Source of the DNA: Wuchereria bancrofti
Lineage: Eukaryota > Nematoda > Chromadorea > Rhabditida > Onchocercidae
Assembly (NCBI GenBank): GCA_005281725.1
Contig: SSBO01000009.1
Span: forward strand, 3,856,163-3,920,162
Length of the DNA: 64,000 nucleotides
Direction: 5' to 3'
Made by a program: the position numbers and the translations under genes. Numbering within the stretch: position 1 is the first letter of the stretch; every line of letters begins with the position of its first letter. Positions 28,801 through 41,500 of the stretch are shown piece by piece. The notes below the pieces were generated by a model that did no database searches, had not been told where the DNA came from, and worked only from the letters and a program-made list of their open reading frames with translations.

Positions 28801-31033
28801 TTAAATAGCTTTGTAAGAAAGAAATTACCACAGCGGAAGGATCAGAATTTTGTAGCAGGTCAAATTTAAATGTTTTGATGAGAGCATTTCTTCATTGAAA
28901 GCAGCAAAAATAGAATAATTAAATGCAATTCAATTTGTGAAATGAAAGTTTAAAAAGTAAGTTGCAGAAGTGAAGATTTATTAATCTAATGCTAGATGGA
29001 TGACCATTGTACACGACATTTACGCTTATTGAATTATTCAATAGATTGTTCTATTTGTGCCAAAACATTCTTTTTTGGGTTACTTTTTGCCCTCAAAAAA
29101 AACATAGCATCGCAGTTCTTCCTTGTCATTTCTAGCTTAACTATCTTATGTGCATTTCTAATCACTTCTTGTTAGTTGCCTCACTACAATAGCTAATGCA
29201 AATAATTTATTATGATTAATTATAAACATACAAAACTTTATTCTTACTTTTAATATTTTCCTTTTTCCCTTCAAATGCCATGCAAGTCTAAATTAAATTC
29301 AAGATCTAAGTTTGTGATCAAAATTCAAATCTAAAACTGAATTCAATTTTCGGACCTATGTGAAGTCGCCAAATTATCAGAGACAATTGATATAACCATT
29401 TTAGTAAGGCAGAGAAGTGTAAAAGAAAGCTGTTAACATTTTCATTTACTTTGAAATATATTTTTGCTAAACTTTAGGCATATGGCACACTATTTCGTAC
29501 ATTCCGCGGTTTAATTATAACTGGTTGGCAACGATATGATCACTTTGCAGTATTATGCGAACTTCTTCCGGTTGCACTTCCATCAGTTGTGTTAAATCTT
29601 CTAGTAAGTTAGTATTTCATCGAAAATATTTCCAGTTCAAAGTTATCAAGATTTGAATTAAAAATGCTCAGATTTTAAGACCTAATTTCAACCAACAAAT
29701 AAGATTTCTTAGAAAGATAGGAATGAATAGACAATTTAAATGATCTCATTCGAAATTCCCTAAAAATTCTCATAATTAATTAAATAGAAAAATAATTAAA
29801 CAATTAAATTAAATGGAAAAAACAATTAACTAACATAAATTAAACAGAAAAAAATTTTTTATCCAACTCGACTTCATAGCACTTTTATGTCACTGAGCAT
29901 TAACTGAACCTCTTTTAAAAAAAACCCTGAACCTCTTTTAATCTCAATATTATGTACATTTGCTCCCATTAATTTGCTCAGGTAGCAAAAGCAGGTGATA
30001 AATTTTCTACTCAATCGATAATTAAAGCTGCTACTGCTGCACTGAATTGTACATCAAGAATCTCACTAGAATACATGCATTCATTTGATTCTTGCAACTT
30101 CCCAGGTTGTATCGTTGAGATTTCTTGTTTTTCTTTTTTTTTTATATATTTATAATTAATTTGATATCAAGCATGTGTCTATGAGTATTTCTTTTTTATT
30201 AGTTTGAATTCATATGCATACAGGTGTATGTCATCGGTTACTAAAAATTTTAATCTAATTTTTGTTTCGATTATTTGTGAGATCAGCGATTTAGTGATCA
30301 GCATTGTCATTGGTGTAAAATAATATCAACTGGATTGATCTGAATTGAAGAATAGAAGAATTGAGATTCTTCATTTTGGTCATCTTATCTACTGCTATAT
30401 GCTTTCTTTTTTACAAGGAAAAACTGCAGGTGTTGAATTATTCAGTGTTATTCATTCCCTGCGTAATCATATCAAAGTGATCAAAAGTGAAGTTTTTGAG
30501 AGTCACCAGGTAAAAGGTTGGCTCAATCGATTCAATATACACCATGGTTACACCCAGTTGTGGTATTTGCTGCAAATGAAAAGCATCATTGAAATGCATA
30601 TTAGTGACATGCTTAATTTGGTATGTTATTTTTCTGGCACAGCATCAAAAGTTGAGTAATTTTAGAAGTATGCATTTTCATTCCTGGTTTTGGAAAGAAG
30701 AAAACGAGGACGGACAGGTGAGAACGAGTTTAGTAAGAAAATAATAGGAAATATTTTATCCTTTGGAAAATTTAGAATTTGATTATAAACCATTAATATT
30801 CTTATATCTATATTTAACTTAAAAACCTTTGTCAATCTTAGACCAAAATGGTCCAGTCTTTGATGCAGCCAATTTTTCGGAAAAATACAATCGATGAATG
30901 GCTATATGAATATACTGATCCAATCATAGAGCAATTGAGGGAACTATTGCAACACATTTCTGAACTTAAAATGCAACGAACATTCGCAGTTAGAAACTTT
31001 GACATCAAGAGGAAACAGATGCATGCGTCGTAA
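25804..31033 (+). CDS. HEXD: GH20 beta-N-acetylhexosaminidase, HEXD-like, membrane-anchored
   Basis: Removes terminal beta-linked GlcNAc or GalNAc from glycans. Exons: 25804-25935, 26140-26211, 26488-26640, 26948-27056, 27253-27473, 27616-27738, 27882-28006, 28122-28243, 28455-28597, 29478-29603, 29982-30105, 30418-30620, 30842-31033. They join in phase to 614 codons plus stop. Residues 17-39 form a hydrophobic stretch after a basic N-terminus, so a type II membrane protein facing the Golgi or secretory lumen is inferred. Residues 45-119 are a variable stem. The GH20 barrel starts near residue 127 (HFDLKG); [20 protein letters not shown], the catalytic pair D266-E267 in [20 protein letters not shown] and TGWQRYDHF all match vertebrate HEXD. 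The last exon matches the HEXD C-terminus (IDEWLYE). Vertebrate HEXD lacks this anchor; C. elegans hex-2 to hex-5 belong to the same subfamily, some of them acting on N-glycans. Exon 12 has two in-phase acceptors, 30418 and 30430. The specific paralogue is not determined. Confidence 0.9.
26318..26381. other. GC-rich intronic hairpin within the hexosaminidase gene
   Basis: In intron 2, CGGTCTGGGAT (26318-26328) pairs with ATCCCGGACCG (26371-26381), 11 positions with one G-T wobble. Inside it a second hairpin, GTAACT-gaaccat-AGTTAC (26347-26365), has a 7-nt loop. It stands out from the AT-rich intron. It is not a tRNA, since no T-arm is present. It may be a small structured RNA or a splicing-related structure; the function is unknown. 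Confidence 0.5.
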
Positions 31034-31439
31034 TTTCATCACTTTCATTTTTATTTCTTATAACTCTCTCTTCTCTCTCCCCTCCTCCGCAAATGTTTTC
31101 TTTCTCTTCTCAACATTAAAAACTACCTGTATCATTTTTTAATAGAAAGTCATTTCTGATTATCATTACTTTAGTTTAATGAAATCAGTATCAAGTTGGG
31201 CATGGAATATATTCTTCGCAAAAAACCTGAAGTTTTAGCAATTTTCTTTTTATTTTTTAATTTTCATCGCTGCTTTATTATTTATCAGCTTTCAATCGTA
31301 TTAATCGGGTATTTGTTTATTAAACAGTTTCAAGAATTATTATGATTTTTGTTTTACCTGGCATTCATTTCTTTTTTTTGCCAATTTATTTTATTTTATA
31401 ATATTGCTCCATTTTTGGAAATGAAACGAAATTAATTCC

Positions 31440-31550
31440 ATTATTATTACTATTATTGCTATTATTATTGTTATTACTATTATCGTTATTATTACTATTA
31501 TTATTATTACTATGTTATTATTATTACTATTATCATTTTTACTATTAATA
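31440..31550. repeat. ATT trinucleotide microsatellite
   Basis: An interrupted run of ATT triplets with occasional ACT, GCT, GTT and CGT variants lies about 400 bp after the hexosaminidase stop codon, probably in the 3' flank. It is the reverse-strand counterpart of the AAT tract near 7640. Confidence 0.9.
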
Positions 31551-32158
31551 GTCGTTTTCATTTCCCATCAGTCTAATTAGATTTTTTCATTTTGCAGTTG
31601 CAACTGAATTTTCCACTATTTATTTTCCGAAAACGATGTTGAAAGTTTGACAAACCAAATTAAAGAATCGTTCACTTCATAGATAAATTTCTCTTAATTA
31701 ATATCTCAAAAAAATTGTCGTTGCTTTCAAATTTATTACTCGAATTGCTTACTTTTTTCTTACCTCGAATTAGCTCTTTTTCAATCAAATCGAAAATCTT
31801 CAAAACTATTCGTTTCATCCAACGTTAATTGCGGATACACAAAGAATTTGTTTCAAGTAGGAAATGCATTTCAATTTGAAACATTTTTTTGTGTAATATA
31901 TTAAGAATTGTATTATAGAGTCTATAAAAATGTAAAATGTAATGTGCAGTTTTTGTTCAGTTGTAAATCTTTTTCTTTTCGAATAATCTTTGTTTAAATC
32001 CGATTACATTGATATTGTGGTTCGGGTTGTCCAGATTTTCGGAAAGTTATTCAAGTACAATCTTTTTAGTATTTTATATCAACTTTTATTTGAGTTAGAA
32101 CTTGGAGGCGATTGTTGAATATTTCGCTTAAATTATCTCTGTTCATAGCAATCAGTTG

Positions 32159-32327
32159 TAAAAAGTTTTCATGCCGAAAATACCGCAAGTGTTGCAATAG
32201 AAAGAAGCGTCATCGTGTGAATAGTCGTAAATTCGACTTCGTGGACAATGGTCAAGACCTGAAGAAAAAATTTCCATGGGTGCAATCATTAACATATTTT
32301 GCATATGCAACACCTCAGAGAGTTTGA
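32159..32327 (+). other. Orphan coding-like exon, basic and cysteine-containing
   Basis: After a possible acceptor (GCAATCAG) the frame reads CKKFSCRKYRKCCNRKKRHR, continues through an acidic patch (DFVDNGQDL) and KKKFPWVQSL, and stops at a TGA ending at 32327. Base composition is richer in G+C than the surroundings and codon use looks coding-like. No ATG is available in this frame, so it could only be a downstream exon, entered at phase 2. I found no partner exon and recognise no family. It could be a terminal exon of an unseen transcript, a gene remnant, or chance. Confidence 0.25.
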
Positions 32328-33614
32328 CATTTCTTGCGACAACTTCATTTCAGCACCGAAGGTAAAATATTATTACTGATTGATGTTGTTCAAAGATCTT
32401 TTTATTTGTGCTAAAATAAACATTCGAAAGAAGAAATTGAACTTGACTGACTGACATCACTTATATCAACCGTTCACTTTTAGAAGTTTATGTCATTACA
32501 GGCTTAAGTAGATCTGAAAGAATGCAATTTTTAGTTGGACTGTTGATAGCATTTTCCATCCATTTTATTCGACAGCAATCCATCGTATTTTTAAACATTC
32601 CTTTCCCCGAAGTAAACCACAGGGAATATTTTGGGTATATGCTTTGATACTTAAAATGTATTGAAATTAAGAGATTGCAGTTCACATTTGTTTTCAATTA
32701 TTTTGGTGTTCACATTGAAATAATCTTTGTTTTTTTTAGTTCAACAAGCCGTCTGAATTCTTTTTTTAAATCTGTTGCTTTTTTGTATTACTTGCATTTC
32801 ATCCTGAAAATAAATGCTTGTGAAACAAAATTTCATTTTCTTTTTTCATTTTCTTTTTCTTTTTTTTTTTTTGATATGGAACTTTCCCGTAATTTTCTGT
32901 TTTTAATTTTTAGAAATTTAAGATGCATCAAATACCCCATTACTCTATATGTTTATAAAATCTATTCGAATAGCTCAGAATTCTCGTATAAATGTCTATC
33001 AGATTAATTTACAACTAAATTTCTAGCTATCTGAATTAATAAGCAAAATGATTTATTAGCAGTAATGATCAATGATTCCATAACCTATTACGCTAACAAA
33101 TAAGTACAAATTAACTGTAAATTGTAGGAAATTAAAGAAACTTAGCAAGTAAGAATAGACAACATTTTGATCGAGAAGAAACACATTGCCATTAGTATTT
33201 CTCAAAGATCGATTCTGAAATGAGTCACGAAAACTTGTTTTCTCTCAAATGTTTTATTTTCTGCACATTGCTTATTATACGCAGACCCCGCTCGCTTCAT
33301 GTTTCTCTTAGGTTTATTCTAGGCTCGTCCGTCATCTTTCAGTTTCTGTCTTTTTTATTATTTATTAAATCAAACTACGCTGGCACTTGGCCATTACAAT
33401 CAGGCTATATAGAAGATTGTATGCTTAGGCGATTAGAAGTTTGTAAGGTTATTCAATACTTTAAATGACAAATTAATTGTCTTAAATGACATCTTATTAG
33501 TCAAAGGAAAGTCGATCGTCGAAAAATTTTTTTTCAAGAAATGAAATAAATGAGTGATCGAAAAAATCGAAACATAAACGACCGTACTTGGAACTTACTT
33601 GGGATTAACTACAA

Positions 33615-33778
33615 CATCAGTATACGAAGCAATAATAATTGTCGCTTCAATTTGGGAATTAACTAAGTGTACTAATAGATTAAAAAGAAAATTTGAAATG
33701 AATTGAAGAGTATTGGCAATTCCTCTAAATATTTACGAATTACTAGGTGGAATTTTATTATTGCTTCGTATACTGATG
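33615..33778. mobile_element. 164-bp element with 24-bp perfect inverted repeats (MITE-like)
   Basis: The 24 bases at 33615-33638 (starting CATCAGTATACGAAGC) are the exact reverse complement of 33755-33778. The 116-bp interior has no open frame. A perfect 24-bp inverted pair is very unlikely by chance and suggests a young miniature inverted-repeat transposable element or a cruciform-forming repeat. I see no clear target-site duplication in the flanks, so the true ends may differ from the arms. The pairing is seen directly; its mobile nature is inferred. Confidence 0.5.
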
Positions 33779-34067
33779 CTTTTCTCATAATTTTTTCTCT
33801 TTTCTTAATTTCACAGCATTTCTTTTTCAGAAAGTAAACATCAATCAATGTCAGTTAGTTAAAAAAAAAAAACTAGAAACGAGAGAACATCTTTTTCTAT
33901 TTTTACCACTTCCAACATTTACAATCATCGGCGGTAATGGAATCAGACATACAATGGCCCACAAGCGCACGCTCTGTTGATCCTATCTCAATAATTAACC
34001 GTTTTGTTTGAATTTCAATATATATTTTCTTTTGTTGATTGGGCAACTGTTTTCTAATTTCAAATTT

Positions 34068-34079
34068 TGTTTTTTCAGA
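34068..34079 (+). promoter_or_regulatory. Probable spliced-leader trans-splice acceptor of gene 2
   Basis: TTTTGTTTTTTCAG ends one base before the ATG at 34080. This is an excellent nematode acceptor, and with only one nucleotide of 5' leader it fits spliced-leader trans-splicing better than a conventional 5' UTR. Confidence 0.65.
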
Positions 34080-35410
34080 ATGCTTAAAACAATTGCAATA
34101 GTATTTTTTGTACTGACGGCAATTTGCTACGCAACCGTCAAATGTCCGCCAAATAAACATGGTGAAGTGCTGACGTGCGCGATTGCATGTTGCAGAAGTT
34201 TGGATGTTACTTTTGAGGTAAGCTCCATGCTTTTACAAAAATGCTAAATCTGAAAAATTATCTTTATTGTCTTCTTTAAAATAGACGGAGAAAACTCATT
34301 TAAAATGGTTCAACAATTCAATAACAACCATTTTTTTTTTTGTCGCTTCTTTAGACATTTGCCTATTACTGTGCTTAGATTTTTATGTTGCAATGACCTT
34401 TTTGCAAACCACATTCCATCCAGTGTTTCAAATTTTGAGGCTTTAAACTCAAATATCTGTAAAACTTTGTAATTACGCAATTAATTAAAACGAGTAAGCA
34501 TTGGTAAAACTTAAATTTATCATCCAAATGATTTAGATTTCCAGGATTATTTCTGTTGTGAATTGGAGGACAATCAAATTGTTGTTCGTGATGCGACCTC
34601 AAGGCATGATCGATCACAGCGTTTCATTGCTTATGGCAGTAATTTTCAGTATGCTATGAACGTTCCAAAACAATTTTTGAGATTTGAGTAGATTTGGATA
34701 TCAGTTGTTGAATAAAATTGGACTCTTGTCAACGTCATGAGGATCATCTTCGTGTAAAAAAGTGAAAAAAAAAAGTAAAAAAGTTCCCTAAAATATAATA
34801 TTTTTTTCTGAGAAATTTGCTTGCAGACATTTTCTGTCCCAGAATTAAAATGAGAAGTCATTAAACTATAATAATTAGATAGGGTAGACACATTTTTCAG
34901 AGGTAAGAAACAACTCAAATTACGTTTGGCCAGTTCTTGAAATTTTCAACTATTGGTCGAAACAAAGTTTATTTCAGGATTGACTACACACTACTTATTA
35001 TTGGATTGATCATTAGCATAATCCTGAGTGTTCTTTGTTCACTCTTCTGTTGCCTTCTTTGTAACGGATGTTGGCTTCATCGACGACGTAATCCACAGTT
35101 GTACGAATCCGTAAACGATACAGGATTCTATCCATTATGCTGTAATCTCTTCAAAAATTATACCTTTCAGCTGATTAACTTTTTCCCATAATTCATTTAT
35201 TAATATTTGCTATCTTTTATAGGCGGATTTGGGATTCCGATGGGAACGATAGTGTTCAGCACGCATCCACCACAGTTTCGGGGTGAATCAGAACTTTATG
35301 ATGGATCTTCAGCGTCCTCATATGCTAATAGAAGCCGAGTCCGATTTAATGACGATGGTACTCCACGTGGTGTATTGAAAAGCAATTTGAATACATATCC
35401 AGGGTCATGA
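34080..35410 (+). CDS. Small cysteine-rich type I membrane protein, family unknown
   Basis: Exons are 34080-34217, 34545-34648, 34978-35087 and 35223-35410, giving 179 aa. Residues 1-18 are a signal peptide. The short ectodomain carries C22, C33, the pair C37-C38 and the pair C50-C51 (DYFCCELED). One membrane helix runs from about 85 to 108 and ends in a cysteine cluster (CSLFCCLLCNGC) that could be palmitoylated. The basic stop-transfer HRRR leads into a Ser/Gly/Asn-rich cytosolic tail. The layout, signal peptide then CC-motif ectodomain then helix then short tail, resembles Shisa/CYYR1-type adaptor proteins, but I cannot show homology. The third junction is doubtful: a donor at 35088 keeps frame with the strong acceptor at 35222, whereas the better-looking donor GTAAAC at 35111 would break it unless a weak acceptor (CCACCACAG) before 35273 is used. 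The substrate or partner is unknown. Confidence 0.7.
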
Positions 35411-35540
35411 CCTCAATATTTTGTTTTTCATGATATTTTCTGCTTGAAGTTTATTTTCCATTTTCATAAATTATGAATGAAATTTTACTTTAATTCCATT
35501 TGAAGGTTTCATTTTTAAAAGATCGCACATGATAATTATT

Positions 35541-35550
35541 AATAAATAAA
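35541..35550 (+). terminator. Polyadenylation signal of gene 2
   Basis: Two overlapping copies of AATAAA (AATAAATAAA) lie about 130 bases after the TGA of gene 2, followed by T-rich sequence. Position and motif fit nematode 3'-end formation. Confidence 0.6.
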
Positions 35551-38500
35551 TGCTTACATCTTTACTGTGTCACATCTATTAAACATAGCGTTTTTTTTTT
35601 TGCAAAAATAAAAAAGTTCAAAGATGATTTTATTCCTTTTTGTCGTTTGAGAAGACTTCTGAAATATTTTTCGAGTTTTTGAATCCTTTCTATGTAGCTA
35701 AAATATTTCAAAATTTTTTAGGCGTAGCACTAAAATGATCTATTTTCTTATCTGATGATTTTCAGATTTTCTTCCTATAATAATTCCAAACACTCATTTT
35801 ACTTTTGTTCCACGCTAATTCTCTCTATTTTTATAAAAATTACTTGTAAAATATATTTAATTTGCTTTCAAATCATCTTGGACTAATACACAAAATTAAC
35901 TCACCGCTACGTGACTGCATTCCACAAATTTAAAATTCGATTAGCATTCCGAAAAAGATTGAAAATTTATTTTCTTTATTTTTCTTTCGTTATGACAGGC
36001 AAAGTATTATATATTAAAACTTGACATTGTGGCATTTTTTGTCTGAAAAAATTTTTGTGAACAAAATAAAGGCAGGAAATTGTTTTTGCATACGTTATAG
36101 AATAAATAACGAGATCGATTTTGCAGAAAATAAAATTGGAGAAGGTGTGCAATTTGGAGAATTACTAAAACTGTTGTTCAATTACAACTTTTAGATTAGG
36201 CTTAAAATTTAGATTAAGGCAACTTTACCTAAATGGAATGATTCGATCACAAAAAAAAGTGCATTGAAAATATTGTTGTTGCACCTTGCTCTAAATGCAA
36301 GTGCTTCGCCAATGGTCAAGGCAGGCCAAACCAAATCTCTGTGTATATTACCTGTGTCCATTAAAGTTCTATCAACAGTTGGCCACAACTGTATAATATA
36401 TTTACAAAATATTCCTGAATTCGTTTACCAGATCTGTTATCGATTTATTTTTCTATAACAAAACATTTCGTTCGTCTTTGATTTCACCTATTTATTGCAT
36501 CGCCGGCCTATTTACTTACAGTTTAAATACATGAATGACAGATATAGTCTATGACTAATTATACCTCCTCAATCCATTTCTAATGTCAATAAAGTGATTC
36601 CTGCATTTTCTGTGCTAACGCAAGCGTCAAATTATTTTTATTAACAAATAACGGTGTTTTCGGAGTGAAATTGATCTTCGATCTATTTTAATCACCGATA
36701 AGCGTTTAGCATTCTTCAATTAACTTATATTGCGTCCACAACATTGAGGAAAAGAAATTTTCCAGCCAACAAAACAGATAAAATACCAATTTCACTCAAA
36801 AATCATCGTTATTAATTCATCAAATTATTAGTGATATTTCATTTGTTGAAAAGTTTGTTCCGTTCGCTTTTCTAATTTATGTCTACCATTATGTTTCATT
36901 TTAATTAATTCAAAATGAGATTGAAACAAAAATTGATCCTTTGGCTATTAGTTGGCACAAGTGAAAATATATAATTCCTAATTCGCAATTAAAAACGAAT
37001 TAATTTATTGATCATTTATTTCACATTTTAGAATTTGTATTTTTATCAAACTTAATTTGACGCTTAAAAGTAAATCAAAAAATCCAAGTTCTGACTACCA
37101 ATAATGATGTCAATGAAAATTAAGATCAACTATGACTGTTTATTTCAGACTATTCTACAATTATTATTTCGAGTAAATTCTAATTTAAGTCTTTTTCTGG
37201 AAATGATTTTTTTAATAAAATAAAAAACCCCTTCGCTGGAATTCAGTTCATAAAAATTTTAACAACCATTTGCAAGCGTTAATGCATTATAAAAGATGAA
37301 TTTTTTCTTTTTTTCTCTCTCTCTCACTCTAATGGATATCATTTTCGTGGTCAAGGACCTGAGCTTTTTGGTTACTTTTAAAAGCTTCATTAACCCTTTT
37401 CATATCATTTCATCGTTAATGGAAGAACTATCAAGTATTTGTGTCTAAGGGACTGACATTAATTCCATGTTCTACTGAAACTTACTTGAATTTATTTTAA
37501 ACTTACTTGGCTTCATTATTCTCCGTTTACAATTTTATAGACTTGATTCGTCTCAAAAAAATTAAGACGCTCGATATGTCTCAAATACTATAACTTTCCG
37601 TGATTCTCGGAATTATTAATCTTTTTGGGGAATTTTGAGGGTCTCAAAATGTTGCATTGTTTTCGATTCCAAAGGTCATTTATTCATAGTCTTAAAAGCA
37701 GAAGTAGAATCTTCGTAAAGATTTTTCAATGAAGGACGACATTTTTTAAAATTCATTCATTTAAAAATGCATAAATTGTGGTTAGTTGGTCGGATAAGAA
37801 ATTTCGGTTTAAATTTAGATTTTTTTTCATGGAAACCTGAGTCTTTTTGTATCATTTCTTCATTTAAAATTGCTAGAGAGAGTAAATCAAATTTCTTTTT
37901 TATCAATTTTCTTTTCAGTCAGCTTGGAAAAAAAAAGAATTGAACTTATTTTCATCTTCTGTTCTTCCTTATGATTTATTCATGAGATATTTAAAGTTTT
38001 TTCTCATCTTCTACGTTCATCTGAAAACTCGCACTGTTTTCAAGAGATTTTAGCTTTTCAAGCTTTTCAAAGCAATCTCTGTCGCTTTTAAGAATGAATT
38101 TGTTGCAGAATTTTTAGAGAGAGAAATTCTGATGCTTTCTGCCTTTTTCTGATAGTCTATTTGATATAAAAGACTGATTCTTCGAAATAATTCAAGAAAA
38201 AAGCAATTGTGTGTGGATTTTCTGCTTACTTTCTTTTATATAGAAAGAAAGAATAGTCCTTGAAGAGACTATTTCAAATCTGAAAGAAATGTCTTTTCCT
38301 TTCAAAAAATTTTCTCCTAATTGTAGTTGTTTTTCCATTATTCCACTGCAGCTTATTCATTCGCTATAAATGAATCTCAATCAAATTGTAATGAAATTTG
38401 TTTTTATCGAGAAATGTTATTCAAATATTAGCAGGAGAAGAGAGAGAGAGGGAAAGAATAAACAAGTAAAATTGATACAGATTATTTGTTTATTTTTAAT

Positions 38501-41500
38501 AAATCAAGTAACTATCCAAGAAAATACGCACTGTGATCAATGAAGTATTTTTAATAATATCAAAGCTTGGTTTATTCACTTTTAAATTCAATTCCAGCAT
38601 TCTATTCGGACTCTTTCAGTTCAAGTCGAATATTTTATATACTTGGCTATCAAAAATCTATTACAAGTATAAAAATTATCAACAGTTATACTATTTTAAA
38701 TGATAAAATGGAACTTGAAATTCGTCACTTTTAAAGTCTTTCATTTAAGCCTTAAAACCAATGCATTCATAAATTTTCATTTACTTAAACGATAATACTA
38801 TTACACACATGTTCAATCAGATTCCATTTATATAAGCGAGATGTCAGCTACTCAGTACAATGACCTTTGTCTAAAATTGAATGATTTTTTCAAGAAAAAT
38901 TGTCTTCCTGATTTACTTGAAATCTAAATGATAAATGAATAAAGATCTGCTCAGATTCTGCTTCTAACTAATATATCATTTCATTTCCATATTGAAAAAA
39001 TCGTGATAGTAATTGGAAGCACTTCTTTTACCGTAAGTCTACAGGTATTGGCTCTGCTTTAAATTCCTTATTTCAAAGTGATGAATGTAAAACGAAATGA
39101 ACTAATATTGAAATGTTACACTGTCCATTCAAATGGCTGCTATATATCTCGGCTCTTAGTTTAGAGCTTCAAATATTGAAAAAAAAAATTGTTGGCTTTT
39201 TCAAACAAAATGAAAAAAAAATGGTGGAATTCCTCCGAATGAGTAATTCAATGTCAATTTTTATTTTCTTTGGTTTCAAATTTCATTTTAACTAAAAAAC
39301 TTAAATTTCAACATTTGCTTCATTGAAATTTCTTCTGGATGAACTGAGATTTTCTTTTTATTTTTGTTTTTTTTTTTATTCCTGCTTTTTTCTATGCTCT
39401 TTTACAATCGCATTGCTTTATCACTTATTTTCGATGATAATAGCATCACTTCTTTCAATATGCAAATATTGCTGAAAATTTTAAGAAAGTGTTGGAAAAA
39501 TAGCTCTAAAAAGTGACATTTAATGCAAACTTCCATCTTTGATGTAATTTGCTTTTGTCGAAGTTGTCCTTTCCAGTAAATGTTGTCTGAAGTTGGGAAA
39601 CTTCAAACAAGAGCGCTCATGAACGACAACTGAGCCACAAAATCGAACGATCAAAAAAGAGAGAGTGAGAGTGAAAATGGTGATCATCTCTCAAATTTTA
39701 TCTAGATATCAAACATGGCTTTGACTTAATATTTCCGAAATATATGTAAGATTGAACTAATTCATTTAACACTATAAGATGAATGACTCATTTCGGTAAC
39801 AACGATTTAAAAACAATAGTGACGGAAAGTAAAAGAATATGGTAAGTAGAATAAAGAAGAACAAATGGAATTTTGGCTGCAGAAAAAAAAAAGAAAAAGT
39901 CAGAATATAAATGACCGACTAAAAAATGATGAAACTTTAATTAGAATGGTAGTTGGAGAAATAGTTCCAATTTAAAGAAAATTAATAAATTGGAGCAAAA
40001 ATACAGAATTGAATTGCATGTTTATTAAATTAATTTATTGAATAATGCTTATTGTAATATAGAAATGCTTCATATAAAGAGAACCTTCTTAAAGAAGTAA
40101 AATTCAACGAACTATCAATTAATAGCTATTAAAAGACAAAAATCACTTGATGACATGAACTGATTGTATAAAAAGCAAAGCAATTTCACACAGATATAAA
40201 ATGAATGAAAAGGCGCTATTGCTATTTTGTGCAAAGACGACATTTCGCATCCTTACTCTTAGTCATTTTTTGTTTTCATTATGACCGTATGGAACTGTCC
40301 TTTGAAACAATTCCCTGAGATGGCTCTTTTATTAACTTTTCCATATTGGTCATTAGATCGCTAGACTAGAAAAACATTTTGCTAGCTGACATTTCTTTTA
40401 TACGTTGGGCTATTGACAATTCTTGTTTCGTTGTTATTATCGCTAGGCTACGTAATATTTTGTTGTAATAACAATTGAAGTTGGTAGTGATAATATGGAT
40501 TACGATAATAATAACATTAATATTAGTGGTAAAGATAGACATTTAAAGATCTGTCTACTCTACTAAATTCAATTTATTTTTCTCACTTTCATTCCTCCTC
40601 CATTGTAATCAATATACCACCGAGTTCTTCTTTATACTTTTTTGCTTACACATATGCGCCATTTCTGTTCCAATGTTTATTTTTACATGCATAAATGCAT
40701 ATAAATATATATAATAGGTATAGTGACAGCAGATGACAGCAGCAGTTCGAAATTCGAAAATGTATATGAATTGAAAAGACTTTATTGTTGATTGGAAATT
40801 ATTGCACTTTTCAAGCTGTAGGATCACTCCGTTTTAAGAAATAAATTGTTAATTAATATTAGTGATTCATTGACATGCTTGATCACTATTCTTCATAACT
40901 CCGTCAGATGGCAGTTGTTGAATTGCTTTAATTTATCCTTTCATCTGATCCTGAAATCAACCTGAAATGATGTTTATAACAAGAAAAGGAATGAGCTGCA
41001 GAGAGATGGAAAGGGTGTTTTGAACAGCATATTTCACTCACTAATGAAGTAGCAATTAAATGAAAAAGCCAACAGTACAGAAAAAATTCTATAAAGAGAA
41101 TGTCAATCATCAGGATCCCATTTACATAAGTAACTGCATTGATAGATGCTTTATAATTAAATACCAATTAACATTGATATTTTAGGCTTATTTGGCTTAA
41201 TATTAAGCATATTTTTATAACTGATATCTCCTCCTATGTATTTTGAAAAATTGCTTTCATCTTTTATTAATAATCATTATCAATTGAGTAAATGAAGTGA
41301 TTCATTATTTGTATAAGACTATAATGATTGCGTTTTAAAAAGTAAAGCAGAAGTATTTCCTTTCACAAATATACTCCCATACCGCAGGGAAAATCAAGTA
41401 TATCTCATTTTTGTTTAGAATATAATTTTTATTCTGTCAGTTTTTTTGTTTAATTGATTTGTGAAATATTTGTTATTATTTTCCTTTCGCTCAGCAAATA

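Larger units (their letters stand above)
31034..34079. other. Intergenic region between genes 1 and 2
   Basis: This 3-kb spacer holds an ATT microsatellite (31440-31550), an orphan coding-like segment (32159-32327) and an inverted-repeat-bounded element (33615-33778), each listed separately. An ATG-led open frame at 33220-33468 is not supported by splice or family evidence. No obvious AATAAA follows the hexosaminidase stop codon; an ATTAAA near 31116 could serve. Confidence 0.6.

Noticed and set aside
30643..30717. Possible extra 25-codon exon ([10 protein letters not shown]) in the hexosaminidase gene
   Set aside because: Using it after exon 12 would leave a 22-nt intron, too short to splice, whereas direct joining of 30620 to 30842 reproduces the spacing of vertebrate HEXD exactly.
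33220..33468. 82-codon ATG-led frame between genes 1 and 2
   Set aside because: The first half is low-complexity hydrophobic sequence; the tail (YAGTWPLQSGYIEDC) is coding-like but has no partner exon or family match.
36264..36458. 64-codon frame with a hydrophobic start
   Set aside because: It begins at a non-ATG codon and has no splice or family support.
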